DNA of 64,000 nt from Neobacillus drentensis. GTDB lineage: Bacteria; Bacillota; Bacilli; Bacillales; Cytobacillaceae. The number at the start of each line of letters is the position of its first letter. Position 1 is the first letter of the stretch. The DNA is taken from the NCBI RefSeq assembly GCF_021560175.1, contig NZ_CP091110.1, positions 4,776,501 to 4,840,500 on the forward strand, in the 5' to 3' direction. Below, piece after piece: positions 8,750 through 18,024 of this stretch. A program made the translations under genes and the position numbers. Below the pieces are notes generated by a model. That model did not search any database, was not told the origin of the DNA, and was given only the letters and a program-made list of their open reading frames with translations.

Positions 8750-10465
8750 TTATCTTTGATGTAAAAATTCAAGTAAGTCATATTTATCTAATGCATTGAT
8801 CACTGTCGATTTTTTAATCCAGCCTTTTTTGGCGGCCGAAACCCCAATTTCCATATGCTTTAATGTATCCAATTGATGGGCATCCGTGTTAATCAGGATT
8901 TTAACGCCATTTTCTTGGGCTTTTCGTAAATACTCTGCTGCTAAATCGAGACGATTAGGGTTTGCATTTAATTCTAATGCCGTATTCGTCTCTTTGGCTA
9001 ATTGGATCAATAAGTCAACATCGACATCATAACCTTCCCGGCGGCCAATTTTTCTGCCGGTTGGGTGGGCGATTAAATCGACATGTGCATTTTCAAGTGC
9101 TGTCTTTAGCCGTGCCATAATCTTTTCCCTTGGCTGGCTGAAGGCCGAATGAATCGAGGCAATAACAAAATCCATTTCTGCTAATAACTCATCATCATAG
9201 TCTAGAGTACCGTCTGGTAAAATATCCATCTCTACACCCGATAGGATGAGGATATCATCATATTTTTGATTTAATTTTTTAATTTCTTCTTTTTGCCTTA
9301 ACAATCTCTCACGAGTAAGACCGTTTGCCACCTTTAAATACTGCGAGTGGTCGGTGATCGCCATGTATTGATAGCCTCTAGCCCGGCAGGCTTCAACCAT
9401 TTCCTCAATTGTATGAGCCCCGTCACTCCAGGTGGTATGCATATGCAAATCACCCTTAATATCTGCAAGTTCAATTAATTCTTCAGACGCCGAGAATTGC
9501 TCTACTTCTTTTCCATCCTCGCGAATTTCCGGCGGAATAAATGGTAAATCAAAATGTTTGAAAAATTCTTCTTCCGATGAAAAAGTAAGAATCTCCCCAG
9601 TTTCTACATTTTCAACACCGTATTCACTTATTTTTTCTCCGCGTTCTTTGGCCAGCTGACGCATCCGGACATTATGGTCCTTGGATCCGGTAAAATGATG
9701 AAGCGTGGTGATAAATTCTTCCGGCTTGACGAGGCGGAAATCAACCGAGACATCATAATCCAGATCCAAGACAATGGATACCTTTGTATCCCCTGCACCA
9801 ATTACTTCTTTAATTTGCGGCAGATTCAACAGTTGCGCACGGACCTTTTCCGGTTCGGTTGTCGCAATGATAAAATCTAGATCTTTAATGGTTTCTCGCA
9901 TTCTTCTCAAGCTACCCGCTCTAGAAAACCGAAAGATATCCGTCATTTTTTCCAGTTTCGCTTCAATTTGGTCGGCGATTGGAAGCATATATGCCAGCGG
10001 AAGCCGCTCCGGCCTTGTTCCTACATTGGCGATGGCACTTAAGATTTTCTCTTCCGTCTTTTTGCCAAATCCAGCAAGAGCCTGTACCTGTCCAGCAAGG
10101 CACGCTTCTTTTAAACTGACCACATCGACAATCCCCAGTTCCTTATAGAGCTTGGCTATTTTCTTTCCACCAAGACCTGGGAGCTGCAGTAAAGGGATTA
10201 AGCCTGCTGGTACTTCTTCCTTCAGCTCCTTTAGAACGGTAGACTCACTATCTTTCATGTATTCATCCATGACTGCAGCAGTACCTTTGCCAATCCCGGA
10301 AATACTCGTAAAGTCTTCAATTTCTTCTAAGACGCGTTCATCTGTTTCAAGCGCGTTTGCTGCTTTGCGGAAAGCTGCAACTTTAAATGGGTTTTCACCC
10401 TTTAATTCCATATAAATCGCGATGGTTTCTAATAACCGAATTAATTCCTTTTTAGTGACTTCCAT
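8750..10465 (-). CDS. polX: DNA polymerase/3'-5' exonuclease PolX
   Basis: Family X gap-filling repair polymerase with a C-terminal PHP nuclease. I choose the ATG of MEVTKKELIRLL (571 residues) over a GTG three codons upstream because AGGTG is correctly spaced. Visible are the helix-hairpin-helix GLGGKKIAKLYKELG, polymerase motif GSLRRMRETIKDLDFIIAT with the metal aspartates, HHFTGSKDHN, and the PHP metal ligands HMHTTWSDG, ITDHS, EMDI, IASIHS, AHPTGR and NTDAH. The order polX-mutS2 matches B. subtilis. Confidence 0.96.
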   Translation of the reverse strand: MEVTKKELIRLLETIAIYMELKGENPFKVAAFRKAANALETDERVLEEIEDFTSISGIGKGTAAVMDEYMKDSESTVLKELKEEVPAGLIPLLQLPGLGGKKIAKLYKELGIVDVVSLKEACLAGQVQALAGFGKKTEEKILSAIANVGTRPERLPLAYMLPIADQIEAKLEKMTDIFRFSRAGSLRRMRETIKDLDFIIATTEPEKVRAQLLNLPQIKEVIGAGDTKVSIVLDLDYDVSVDFRLVKPEEFITTLHHFTGSKDHNVRMRQLAKERGEKISEYGVENVETGEILTFSSEEEFFKHFDLPFIPPEIREDGKEVEQFSASEELIELADIKGDLHMHTTWSDGAHTIEEMVEACRARGYQYMAITDHSQYLKVANGLTRERLLRQKEEIKKLNQKYDDILILSGVEMDILPDGTLDYDDELLAEMDFVIASIHSAFSQPREKIMARLKTALENAHVDLIAHPTGRKIGRREGYDVDVDLLIQLAKETNTALELNANPNRLDLAAEYLRKAQENGVKILINTDAHQLDTLKHMEIGVSAAKKGWIKKSTVINALDKYDLLEFLHQR

Positions 10466-10547
10466 TATAAACACCTGCCCTATTTAGCATTATCATTTTA
10501 TCCTATTTTTTGCAAGAATTAGAAAAACTCCTCTGCTACAGAGAAGT

Positions 10548-11090
10548 TCAAGCAGTTGTATATTCAATCCACAAGCTTTTGATTTGCTGTGAAAGGATAG
10601 GAGTGTGATTCACGATTGCTTTTGCCAACGAGGAGTGATCCAGTGCATCCTGAATAAATCCGATTGGAATTAGTGCTCCAATATATAATAAAATAAAGAT
10701 GATTAAATAGACTTCACAAAAGCCTAATATTCCGCCAGCTACTATATTCAGCTGTTTTAAAACCGGCAAATGAGCAATAAAATCAAGCATAGAGCCGATA
10801 ATTTGGAATAATATTTTTACAGCAAAAAAGATAATTACAAAGGCAATCGCCCTGTAAAAAGCACTCTCCATATCGGTTGAGCCGGTTAAAATCTTTAATT
10901 CCGGGGAATCACCGAAGTTTGGATAGGGAATCCATAAAATGAGTTTTGTGGAAAGTTCTTCATAGTAGGAAGTGGCGGCGACATATGCAATAATAAATCC
11001 TAACAGATGAACGAGCTGGAGAATGAAACCCCTTTTAAGTCCAACAAAGAATCCCATAATGAGTAAAATAATAATGGCTAAACCTAACAT
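10548..11090 (-). CDS. yshB: CvpA family membrane protein (YshB)
   Basis: Predicted four-span membrane protein of 180 residues (spans near 2-20, 22-42, 80-103, 118-142) with the CvpA hallmark GFFVGLKRGFILQL at the N-terminus and GGILGFCEVYLI later. The E. coli namesake is needed for colicin V production; the Bacillus role is unknown. It lies 6 bases after zapA and upstream of polX, the B. subtilis zapA-yshB-polX order. Confidence 0.9.
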   Translation of the reverse strand: MLGLAIIILLIMGFFVGLKRGFILQLVHLLGFIIAYVAATSYYEELSTKLILWIPYPNFGDSPELKILTGSTDMESAFYRAIAFVIIFFAVKILFQIIGSMLDFIAHLPVLKQLNIVAGGILGFCEVYLIIFILLYIGALIPIGFIQDALDHSSLAKAIVNHTPILSQQIKSLWIEYTTA

Positions 11091-11096
11091 ATTTTT

Positions 11097-11357
11097 TTAG
11101 TCCTTTTCTTTTTGTAGTTCTGCTTGCAGCCGTTCTAACTGATCTTTGATTTTAATATAATCATTGACGGCATTTACCGCAGTAAGAACAGCTAGTTTAT
11201 TTACGTCTAGAGTTGGATTCTTATAACTAATTTCGCGCATTTTGTCGTCAACTAACGATGCCACAAGTCGAACATGACTTGGACTTTCCGTACCCATTAT
11301 GACGTATTGCTGTCCGTATATAGCAACGGTTGTTTTGTGTTTTTGAATATTTGACAA
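11097..11357 (-). CDS. zapA: Cell division protein ZapA
   Basis: Cytosolic FtsZ-ring stabiliser that crosslinks FtsZ filaments. The 86 residues carry the family N-domain TTVAIYGQQYVIMGTES, HVRLVASLVDDKMREI, and the C-terminal coiled coil NDYIKIKDQLERLQAEL. The start codon is TTG, placed 7 bases after GGAGG; alignment to B. subtilis ZapA supports that start. It is the first gene of zapA-yshB-polX-mutS2-yshE and diverges from rnhC. Confidence 0.95.
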   Translation of the reverse strand: MSNIQKHKTTVAIYGQQYVIMGTESPSHVRLVASLVDDKMREISYKNPTLDVNKLAVLTAVNAVNDYIKIKDQLERLQAELQKEKD

Positions 11358-11488
11358 CGTAAAGCCTCCATTCCAGAATCCTACTCTATACTATAACACG
11401 AACGTACATAAGTCGAAAAGTCAAACAAATTAAAAATGAAACGCTAGTTTTAATCCAATCAGAAATTTTATAGAAATGTGGTGTCTAA

Positions 11489-12442
11489 GTGGGAAATGTT
11501 GTCCTTAATTTAGAAATGGTGAAGATCAATGAAATGAAAAACTATTATTCCAAGCAGCTTTTAGATAAAAACATTCCCGGAAGTGTGTTTGCTGCCAAAA
11601 CTCCGGCCTGTATGATTACGGCCTATAAATCCGGAAAGGTTTTATTTCAGGGTAACGATAGTGAATCAGAGGCTGGAAAATGGGGCAGCAGTGCTGCTGG
11701 TGTTCCAAGTAAAAAACCTTCTGCAGTCAAGGGGAAGGCCGGGGCAAAAGGCGATCTTCCTTCAGGTATTGGCGGGATGTCAGCCATCGGTTCGGACGAG
11801 GTTGGCACGGGTGACTTTTTTGGACCGATTACGGTTGTAGCAGCCTATGTAAGAAAAGAAGATATTCCGTTATTAAAAGAATTAGGCGTACGCGATTCAA
11901 AGGATTTGAATGATGAAAAAATCATCTCAATTGCCAAAGTCATTAAGGATGTGGTTCCTTTTAGCTTGATGACCTTGAAAAATGAAAAATATAATCAGGT
12001 GCAAGGTTCCGGAATGTCCCAAGGGAAGATGAAAGCACTGCTCCATAATCAGGCCATTTTAAAGGTATTGGAGAAGATATCCCCTGTGAAGCCGGAGGCG
12101 ATATTAATTGACCAATTTGTCCAGCCTAGTACTTATTTTCAGCATCTGAAAGGACAGAAGGCGATTGCCAATAAAGATGTGTATTTTAGTACGAAAGCTG
12201 AAGGAATTCATCTTGCCGTTGCTGCGGCTAGTATCCTGGCACGATACGCGTTCATTCAGTATATTGATAAGCTTAGTGAGGCGGCAGGATTTAAGATTCC
12301 TAAGGGGGCTGGAGCACAGGTGGATGTGGCAGCGGCCAAACTGATTTTGAGTAAAGGACGGGAAAGTCTTCCTTCCTTTGTCAAACTACATTTTGCCAAT
12401 ACCGACAAGGCGATGGCGATTGTTAATAAAAAACGGAACTAA
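11489..12442 (+). CDS. rnhC: Ribonuclease HIII
   Basis: Cleaves the RNA strand of RNA-DNA hybrids. The 317 residues have an N-terminal TBP-like substrate-binding domain (about 1-85) and an RNase HII-like catalytic domain with GSDEVGTGDFFGP (catalytic D-E), the DSKDL motif, ILIDQF and the STKAEGIHLAVAAASILARYAF segment. The GTG start has a weak Shine-Dalgarno sequence, but the N-terminus aligns in length with B. subtilis RnhC. It is divergent from zapA, as in B. subtilis. Confidence 0.96.
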   Translation: MGNVVLNLEMVKINEMKNYYSKQLLDKNIPGSVFAAKTPACMITAYKSGKVLFQGNDSESEAGKWGSSAAGVPSKKPSAVKGKAGAKGDLPSGIGGMSAIGSDEVGTGDFFGPITVVAAYVRKEDIPLLKELGVRDSKDLNDEKIISIAKVIKDVVPFSLMTLKNEKYNQVQGSGMSQGKMKALLHNQAILKVLEKISPVKPEAILIDQFVQPSTYFQHLKGQKAIANKDVYFSTKAEGIHLAVAAASILARYAFIQYIDKLSEAAGFKIPKGAGAQVDVAAAKLILSKGRESLPSFVKLHFANTDKAMAIVNKKRN

Positions 12443-12489
12443 GTCGTTAAGATGCGTATCTGTGAATAGAGTTATTGGAGGGGTCTTGA

Positions 12490-12792
12490 GTGGCAAATAA
12501 ATTAAGTTTATCAGAAATCGATCAAGCTCTAGCCGGATTACCAGGATGGAAGTTAGATGGTAAATTCATTGTTAAAAAATATCGTTTCCGGGAGTTTTTG
12601 AGTGGGGTAGCATTTGTAAATGAAATCGCGGAGCTGTCCGAAGAGAAAAATCATCACCCTTTTATTGCCATTGATTATAAATTAGTGACTCTACGGCTTA
12701 CTTCTTGGAATGCAGGGGGATTGACGGATTTGGATATGGCATTGGCGAAGGTTTATGATGAAATTTATGAAAAAAGTAGGGTTCATGACTAA
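12490..12792 (+). CDS. phhA: Pterin-4a-carbinolamine dehydratase
   Basis: Dehydrates 4a-hydroxy-tetrahydropterin to regenerate the pterin cofactor of aromatic amino-acid hydroxylases. The 100-residue protein has the family core FVNEIAELSEEKNHHPFIAIDYKLV with the catalytic E-K-x-x-H-H-P motif, then TLRLTSWNAGGLTDLD. The GTG start follows GGAGGGG. It lies 47 bases after rnhC and may share its transcript. No phenylalanine hydroxylase is in the window, so its physiological substrate here is unclear. The symbol follows the usual family name. Confidence 0.9.
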   Translation: MANKLSLSEIDQALAGLPGWKLDGKFIVKKYRFREFLSGVAFVNEIAELSEEKNHHPFIAIDYKLVTLRLTSWNAGGLTDLDMALAKVYDEIYEKSRVHD

Positions 12793-12839
12793 TTTGGTGT
12801 TTCTTTTTTTGAGAATGCGGTTTAAAAATTTGTTTGCAT

Positions 12840-12943
12840 TTTTTTATCAGCAGTTTTTAGTTACTTATCAGCACTTTTTGTATGTTTATCGTCACTTTCG
12901 AGCCATTTATCAGCGCAAATTTGAATTTATCAGCACTTTTACC
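12840..12943. repeat. 21-bp tandem repeat array A (3' flank of NERD gene 1)
   Basis: Five units of TATCAGCACTTTT plus a variable tail, with TATC at 12845, 12866, 12887, 12908 and 12928, giving spacings 21, 21, 21 and 20. The last unit runs into the final codons of the NERD gene. The array matches array B at 14002-14105 unit for unit, including the short fourth unit and its CAGCG variant. The small open frame on the + strand here is a by-product of the 21-base period; the final 20-base step breaks it. Confidence 0.85.
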
Positions 12944-13916
12944 AGGGGATGGTCTTCGGCGAATAGGACCTCCCTTTTTTTGTCTCTGGATCATAACTAA
13001 GATTTGCCGATATTAAAAATCGCTTTGAAGTATGAGGTGATGTTATATGGCAAAAATCTCGAAATTGTTGATTAGTTATTTGAGAATCAATTAGCAAAAA
13101 GTAGTCCATTAGAGCACTAATATGGGCATCTTTTGAATACGTCTTACAGGATGGACAGAACCATTTAGCTCTTTTTTCAATCATCGGAAAATAACTACAG
13201 CAGGGACAGAATACACCGATTGATAAATTATGCTTATTGATTCCATATTTCCGCAAAATATAGCTTGTGGGTACCGTATTCATTTTCATAAGAAGTCGAC
13301 ACAGCTTACGGAGATCCCTTGCCTCAAGGACAGGCTTCGTGTGTTGATTTTCAAAGTAACTGATTTTCTTTTGGAATACGTCTGCTTTACATACACGAGG
13401 CTTTACTTTATGAGTATTTTTCCCAGTAACAACATACGTGGAATAACTATTACTAATCACTACCTCGTATTCAATGGGGATGTTGGGGTATTTGTGCTCT
13501 TTTAAAAGCTTTCTTAAGTATTCTTGGTGTCTCTCTGCTTGGGTGATTGGATAGGGGTAACCTTTTTCTCTTTCATTATTTATCTGGATGAACTGCTCGT
13601 TTTCGGTATCAAATACCAACTTACCAGCCATATTTTTTATTTCAATAATTAGGGCGTATTCTGGTGATATGAGGAGGGTATCGATTTGACAGTTGTAATC
13701 ACCATCAGGAAGGTTTAAATCGTGTAGAATCATGTATTTATCCTTAGGCAGGAACCTAAGATAGTAGTCAAACGCCACTTCACCTTGGAAACCAGCACGC
13801 CTCCTTCCTAACTCCTCTTGAATCTCTTGGTATTTTGGATGGTTAGGGGAAAGTCGCCGGCATAGGGCTTCTAAAATAAGTATAACTAGGGGAATTTTCC
13901 TTTCTTTTATAAGCAA
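12939..13916 (-). CDS. NERD-domain nuclease-related protein 1
   Basis: A 325-residue protein with a NERD (nuclease-related) domain at about 42-150. The restriction-endonuclease-like residues are visible: GFQGEVAFD (E46), QID (D79) and EIKN (E92, K94). A C-terminal four-cysteine ribbon follows (C237-x2-C240 ... C254-x2-C257), then a 65-residue tail. The TTG start is 9 bases after GGAG. The biological role of NERD proteins is not established; a DNA-processing activity is inferred from the fold. It lies alone between phhA and pheT, bordered on both sides by 21-bp repeat arrays, and is not part of the B. subtilis gene order. Confidence 0.85.
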   Translation of the reverse strand: MLIKERKIPLVILILEALCRRLSPNHPKYQEIQEELGRRRAGFQGEVAFDYYLRFLPKDKYMILHDLNLPDGDYNCQIDTLLISPEYALIIEIKNMAGKLVFDTENEQFIQINNEREKGYPYPITQAERHQEYLRKLLKEHKYPNIPIEYEVVISNSYSTYVVTGKNTHKVKPRVCKADVFQKKISYFENQHTKPVLEARDLRKLCRLLMKMNTVPTSYILRKYGINKHNLSIGVFCPCCSYFPMIEKRAKWFCPSCKTYSKDAHISALMDYFLLIDSQITNQQFRDFCHITSPHTSKRFLISANLSYDPETKKGRSYSPKTIPW

Positions 13917-14001
13917 ATATGTTCACTCCTTTCGTTTTATCATAACTATTCTAATGGGAGACACGAAAATCCTGCGGAAATTTAGCGAAATTTGGATGTC
14001 A

Positions 14002-14105
14002 TTTTTTATATCGGCAGATTTTATATGTTTATCAGCAGTTTTCATCAAATTATCAGCACTTTTCAATGTTTTATCAGCGAAAAAATTAATTTATCAGCAA
14101 TTACA
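14002..14105. repeat. 21-bp tandem repeat array B (5' flank of NERD gene 1)
   Basis: Five units with TATC at 14009, 14030, 14051, 14072 and 14092: spacings 21, 21, 21, 20, identical to array A and in the same orientation. The second to fifth units carry TATCAGC; the first is TATCGGCAG. The two arrays therefore form direct repeats of about 100 bp, offset by 1164 bp, enclosing the NERD gene. Array B ends a few bases before the pheT terminator. Confidence 0.85.
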
Positions 14106-14106
14106 C

Positions 14107-14139
14107 AAAAAAGCCGGCTCGAATTAGTTTCGAACCAGC
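14107..14139 (-). terminator. Terminator after pheT
   Basis: On the minus strand GCTGGTTCGAA pairs with TTCGAGCCGGC and is followed by TTTTTT. It starts 9 bases after the pheT stop and abuts repeat array B. Confidence 0.85.
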
Positions 14140-14147
14140 ATTTTACT

Positions 14148-16562
14148 TTATCCTCTAAGCACAGCCCCAGCCTTTTCTTTTAAGGCATCAAGCACACGCT
14201 CATGAACCTTTGTTACCTCTTCATCCGTCAAAGTACGTTCCGGATCCAAATACTTTAACGAGAAAGCAATCGACTTCTTGCCTTCTTCCATTTTATCTCC
14301 CTCATACAAATCAAACACTTCCGCCTCTTTAAGAAGTGGTGCACCAGTAGTTAGAATAATATCCTTTAAGGTGCCTGACACCGTTTCTCTGTTTACCACA
14401 AGGGCAATGTCTCTTGTGATGGTTGGGAAGCGTGGGATGCTGTTGTATTGTAATGGTGCCGTTTCTTCTTGGAGAACGGCTTGTAAAGAAAGTTCGAATA
14501 CATAGGTATCTTTTAGATCAAGTTCTTTTTGAACGGTTGGATGGACTTGGCCTACGAAACCAACGCTGACACCGTCCAACCTGATTTCGGCAGTACGGCC
14601 AGGGTGCATTCCCTCTACTTGCGCCTGAACATATTCAATACGCCCTTCAAGGCCAAGCTTTGCAAACATCCCTTCCAAGATCCCTTTTACAACGAAGAAG
14701 TCAACAGCCTTCTTCTCGCCTTGCCATGAATGGCTGTGCCACAATCCCGTTACAGCTCCTGCTAAATGCTCATTTTCAACCGGAAGCGTTTCTTCCCCAT
14801 TCGATAGGAATACGGCGCCCGTTTCATAAACAGCTAAACTGTCATTTTGACGTGCACTATTATATTTTAATACTTCCAATAATTGAGGCATGATACTTAA
14901 ACGAAGTACGCTGCGTTCTTCACTCATTGGCATAGCCAAACGAATGGGGTTACGTTTTTCAAGGGCAAATTGGGCAGCTTTTTCGACACTTGTTAACGAG
15001 TATGTTACAGCTTGATACAATCCTGCACCCTCTAGATACTGACGAACCACACGGCGTTTCTTTTGATAAGCAGACAACTTGCCTGGAGTGGTCGAGCCAA
15101 CTGGCAATGTTTTAGGAATATCATCATAGCCGAATAGGCGCGCAACTTCTTCCACTAAATCTTCTTCAATTTTGATATCCCCACGGCGAGTTGGCGCCGT
15201 AACGGTAAGGGTATCCTGTTCGATACTCACAGGGAATTGCAAACGATCAAAGATTTCTTTGACTTCGTTCATTTGAAGTTCTGTGCCAAGGACACGATTG
15301 ATTTTTTCAATTGTGATCGATACAACCGCAGGTTCAACTGTTAGCGTATCTACCTCTGAAGTTCCCTCAAGCACTTCACCGCCAGCATATTTCACCATTA
15401 AGTAAGCGGCACGTTCGCCGGCTGCACGAACACGGTTAGGATCTACGCCTTTCTCGAAACGCGCGCTTGCTTCGCTTCTTAACCCATGATCTTTAGAAGC
15501 TTTACGGACAGTCTGACCGTTGAAATAAGCAGCTTCTAAAAGAACAGTAGTAGTATCTGAAGTAACCTCTGAATTAGCGCCGCCCATTACCCCAGCTAAA
15601 GCAACTGGCTCGGTTCCGTTCGTGATGACAAGGTGGTCGGCAGTTAACGTACGTTCCACATCATCAAGGGTTACAAACTTTTCACCATCTACCGCACGGC
15701 GGACAAGAACTTCCTTTGAGCCTAAACGGTCATAATCAAACGCATGTAACGGCTGGCCATATTCTAATAAGATATAGTTTGTAATATCAACCACATTATT
15801 GTGCGGACGGATTCCTGCATTCATCAAGCGGGTTTGCATCCATAATGGTGATGGTCCGATTTTAACATTCTTAATGATTTTAGCAGCATAAAGCGGACTA
15901 TCTTCTTTGGCCTCAACCGTAATCTTTACGTAATCAGATGCCTTTTCTGTAATTGGTTCAAGGGTCGTCTCAGGAAGCTTAACGTCTCTCCCCAAAATAG
16001 CCGCCACTTCATAGGCAACTCCTAACATACTTAGGCAGTCAGAACGGTTAGGGGTTAAGCTTAGCTCTAACACTTCATCGTCACGATTAAGCTGCGCTAA
16101 CGCATCAACACCAACTTCCGTCTCTGCCGGAAAAACATAGATGCCCTCGGAATATTCTTTTGGAACAATTTTTCCTTCCATACCAAGCTCAGTAAGAGAA
16201 CAAATCATTCCGTTTGACTCTTCGCCACGAAGCTTAGCCTTTTTAATTTTAAAATTCCCTGGAAGTACTGCTCCCACTGTAGCAACGGCTACCTTTTGGC
16301 CTTGTGCCACATTTGGTGCCCCGCAAATAATTTGCACAGGTTGTTCTGCACCGATATCGACCAGACATTTGCTTAATTTATCAGCATTTGGATGCTGTTC
16401 ACGTTCTAGGACATGACCGATAACAACACCTTTTATTCCTTCATTGAGGACTTCAACACCCTCAACTTCGATTCCGCTTTTTGTAATTTTTTCAGCAAGT
16501 TCAACTGCTGTTACACCGGTTAAATCAATATAATCCTGCAGCCATTTATATGATACGAACAT
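14148..16562 (-). CDS. pheT: Phenylalanyl-tRNA synthetase beta subunit
   Basis: Beta chain of the alpha2-beta2 PheRS. The 804 residues show the tRNA-binding OB domain (about 40-150, [18 protein letters not shown]), the B3/B4 editing domain with ALAGVMGG and [10 protein letters not shown], the B5 domain, the class-II-like core with [12 protein letters not shown], and the C-terminal anticodon-binding fold ([12 protein letters not shown]). Length equals B. subtilis PheT. It follows pheS by 48 bases and shares its T-box control. Confidence 0.98.
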   Translation of the reverse strand: MFVSYKWLQDYIDLTGVTAVELAEKITKSGIEVEGVEVLNEGIKGVVIGHVLEREQHPNADKLSKCLVDIGAEQPVQIICGAPNVAQGQKVAVATVGAVLPGNFKIKKAKLRGEESNGMICSLTELGMEGKIVPKEYSEGIYVFPAETEVGVDALAQLNRDDEVLELSLTPNRSDCLSMLGVAYEVAAILGRDVKLPETTLEPITEKASDYVKITVEAKEDSPLYAAKIIKNVKIGPSPLWMQTRLMNAGIRPHNNVVDITNYILLEYGQPLHAFDYDRLGSKEVLVRRAVDGEKFVTLDDVERTLTADHLVITNGTEPVALAGVMGGANSEVTSDTTTVLLEAAYFNGQTVRKASKDHGLRSEASARFEKGVDPNRVRAAGERAAYLMVKYAGGEVLEGTSEVDTLTVEPAVVSITIEKINRVLGTELQMNEVKEIFDRLQFPVSIEQDTLTVTAPTRRGDIKIEEDLVEEVARLFGYDDIPKTLPVGSTTPGKLSAYQKKRRVVRQYLEGAGLYQAVTYSLTSVEKAAQFALEKRNPIRLAMPMSEERSVLRLSIMPQLLEVLKYNSARQNDSLAVYETGAVFLSNGEETLPVENEHLAGAVTGLWHSHSWQGEKKAVDFFVVKGILEGMFAKLGLEGRIEYVQAQVEGMHPGRTAEIRLDGVSVGFVGQVHPTVQKELDLKDTYVFELSLQAVLQEETAPLQYNSIPRFPTITRDIALVVNRETVSGTLKDIILTTGAPLLKEAEVFDLYEGDKMEEGKKSIAFSLKYLDPERTLTDEEVTKVHERVLDALKEKAGAVLRG

Positions 16563-16610
16563 GTCGCCAACCTCCTATTATTCAGCTTTAGCGCCTACGG
16601 GCCTCAGCAT

Positions 16611-17648
16611 CTACTCGTGTTTTGAAAACTGCTTTAAGAATCGTACATCATTTGTATAGAAATGACGGATATCATCGACACCGTATTTCAACATCGCAAT
16701 CCGTTCAGGTCCCATTCCAAACGCGAATCCAGTGTATTTCTTAGAATTGTAACCAGCCATTTCAAGAACGTTCGGATGAACCATCCCCGCACCTAAAATC
16801 TCAATCCAGCCTGTTTTCTTACATACATTACAGCCATGGCCGCCACAGATTTTACAAGAAATATCCATCTCAACAGATGGTTCTGTGAATGGGAAGAAAC
16901 TTGGTCGAAGACGAATTTCACGATCTTCACCAAACATTTTTTTTGCAAAAACTTCTAAAGTTCCCTTTAGATCGCTCATGCGAATGTTTTCACCGACCAC
17001 TAGACCTTCAATTTGCATGAATTGATGGGAATGTGTGGCATCATCATTATCGCGGCGGTAAACCTTACCAGGGCAGATAATTTTAATGGGTCCTTTGCCC
17101 TCATGCTTTTCCATTGTCCGTGCTTGGACAGGAGATGTATGGGTACGAAGGAGTATTTCATCTGTGATGTAGAATGAGTCCTGCATATCACGGGCCGGGT
17201 GGCCTTTTGGTAAATTAAGAGCTTCGAAATTATAATAATCTTGCTCTACTTCTGGGCCTTCGGCTACTTGATAGCCCATGCCGATAAATAAGTCTTCAAT
17301 TTCTTCAATGATTCTAGTCAGCGGATGGTGGTTTCCAACCTTGACTGGACTGCCAGGAAGGGTCACATCGATGCTTTCAGATGCTAATTTTTCAAAAACA
17401 GCAGCTTCCTCTAACCCTTTTTGTTTGGCTTCGATTTTAGCCGCAATCGTTTCACGCACTTCATTTACAAGTGCTCCCATAACTGGACGTTCTTCAGCTG
17501 AAAGCTTCCCCATTCCGCGTAGTACTTCTGTAATCGGTCCCTTTTTACCAAGGTAAGCAACGCGGATGTCATTTAATTCTTTTAAGCTGGCAGACTGCTC
17601 AACTTTTTGAAGAGCCTCTTCCTGCAATTCCTTTAATCGTTCTTGCAT
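16611..17648 (-). CDS. pheS: Phenylalanyl-tRNA synthetase alpha subunit
   Basis: Catalytic alpha chain of PheRS (345 residues, usual length). The N-terminal coiled coil (1-85) is followed by the class II catalytic core: [19 protein letters not shown] motif 1, [33 protein letters not shown] motif 2, and [19 protein letters not shown] motif 3. A CxxC pair ([12 protein letters not shown]) is visible around residue 270. It lies directly downstream of a Phe T-box leader and upstream of pheT. Confidence 0.98.
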   Translation of the reverse strand: MQERLKELQEEALQKVEQSASLKELNDIRVAYLGKKGPITEVLRGMGKLSAEERPVMGALVNEVRETIAAKIEAKQKGLEEAAVFEKLASESIDVTLPGSPVKVGNHHPLTRIIEEIEDLFIGMGYQVAEGPEVEQDYYNFEALNLPKGHPARDMQDSFYITDEILLRTHTSPVQARTMEKHEGKGPIKIICPGKVYRRDNDDATHSHQFMQIEGLVVGENIRMSDLKGTLEVFAKKMFGEDREIRLRPSFFPFTEPSVEMDISCKICGGHGCNVCKKTGWIEILGAGMVHPNVLEMAGYNSKKYTGFAFGMGPERIAMLKYGVDDIRHFYTNDVRFLKQFSKHE

Positions 17649-17693
17649 ATCATCTATTCCTCCTTAATGGTAATTGGTCACTTTAGGCAGCCA

Positions 17694-17977
17694 TAAAAAA
17701 ACAAAAAAACCCCATCCCTGGAAAGGGACGAGGTTTGTTAATTCGCGGTACCACCCTTGTAAACACACGTTATGTAAAAAACATTGTGTTCGCTTCATTC
17801 GAATAACGGCCTGTGCCGATACATCTTTACATTTTAAAAAATGGTCCCGATGCCAACTCAGGAGGTGAACTTCTCTAATCTAGAACCATAAAAGTGCTTG
17901 CAGTCACGGCACTTTCTCCCTAAATGGTCGATAACTAGGTACTTTTCTCCGTCATCGTTTTTAACTTTTTTCAATTG
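17694..17977 (-). promoter_or_regulatory. T-box leader of pheST (tRNA-Phe sensing)
   Basis: The T-box sequence AGGGTGGTACCGCG lies at 17744-17757 on the minus strand, followed by a terminator stem CCTCGTCCC / GGGATGGGG (17709-17734) and a U run. A UUC triplet at 17867-17869, in AGAAGTTCACC, is a good candidate for the Phe specifier. Uncharged tRNA-Phe binding would stabilise the antiterminator and permit pheST expression. Confidence 0.92.
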
Positions 17978-17983
17978 TTCATT

Positions 17984-18013
17984 ATTATATAACGTTTTTC
18001 AGCAAAAGGTCAA
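17984..18013 (-). promoter_or_regulatory. Sigma-A promoter of the pheST leader
   Basis: TTGACC (18008-18013), an 18-base spacer and a perfect TATAAT (17984-17989) on the minus strand, placing the start of the leader near 17977. Confidence 0.75.
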
Positions 18014-18024
18014 ACGTATTTCGC

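Noticed and set aside
12755..13000. 81-codon open frame with a repeated YQHF-like peptide
   Set aside because: It only reads through the 21-bp repeat array; the final 20-base unit breaks the period and no ribosome-binding site is present.
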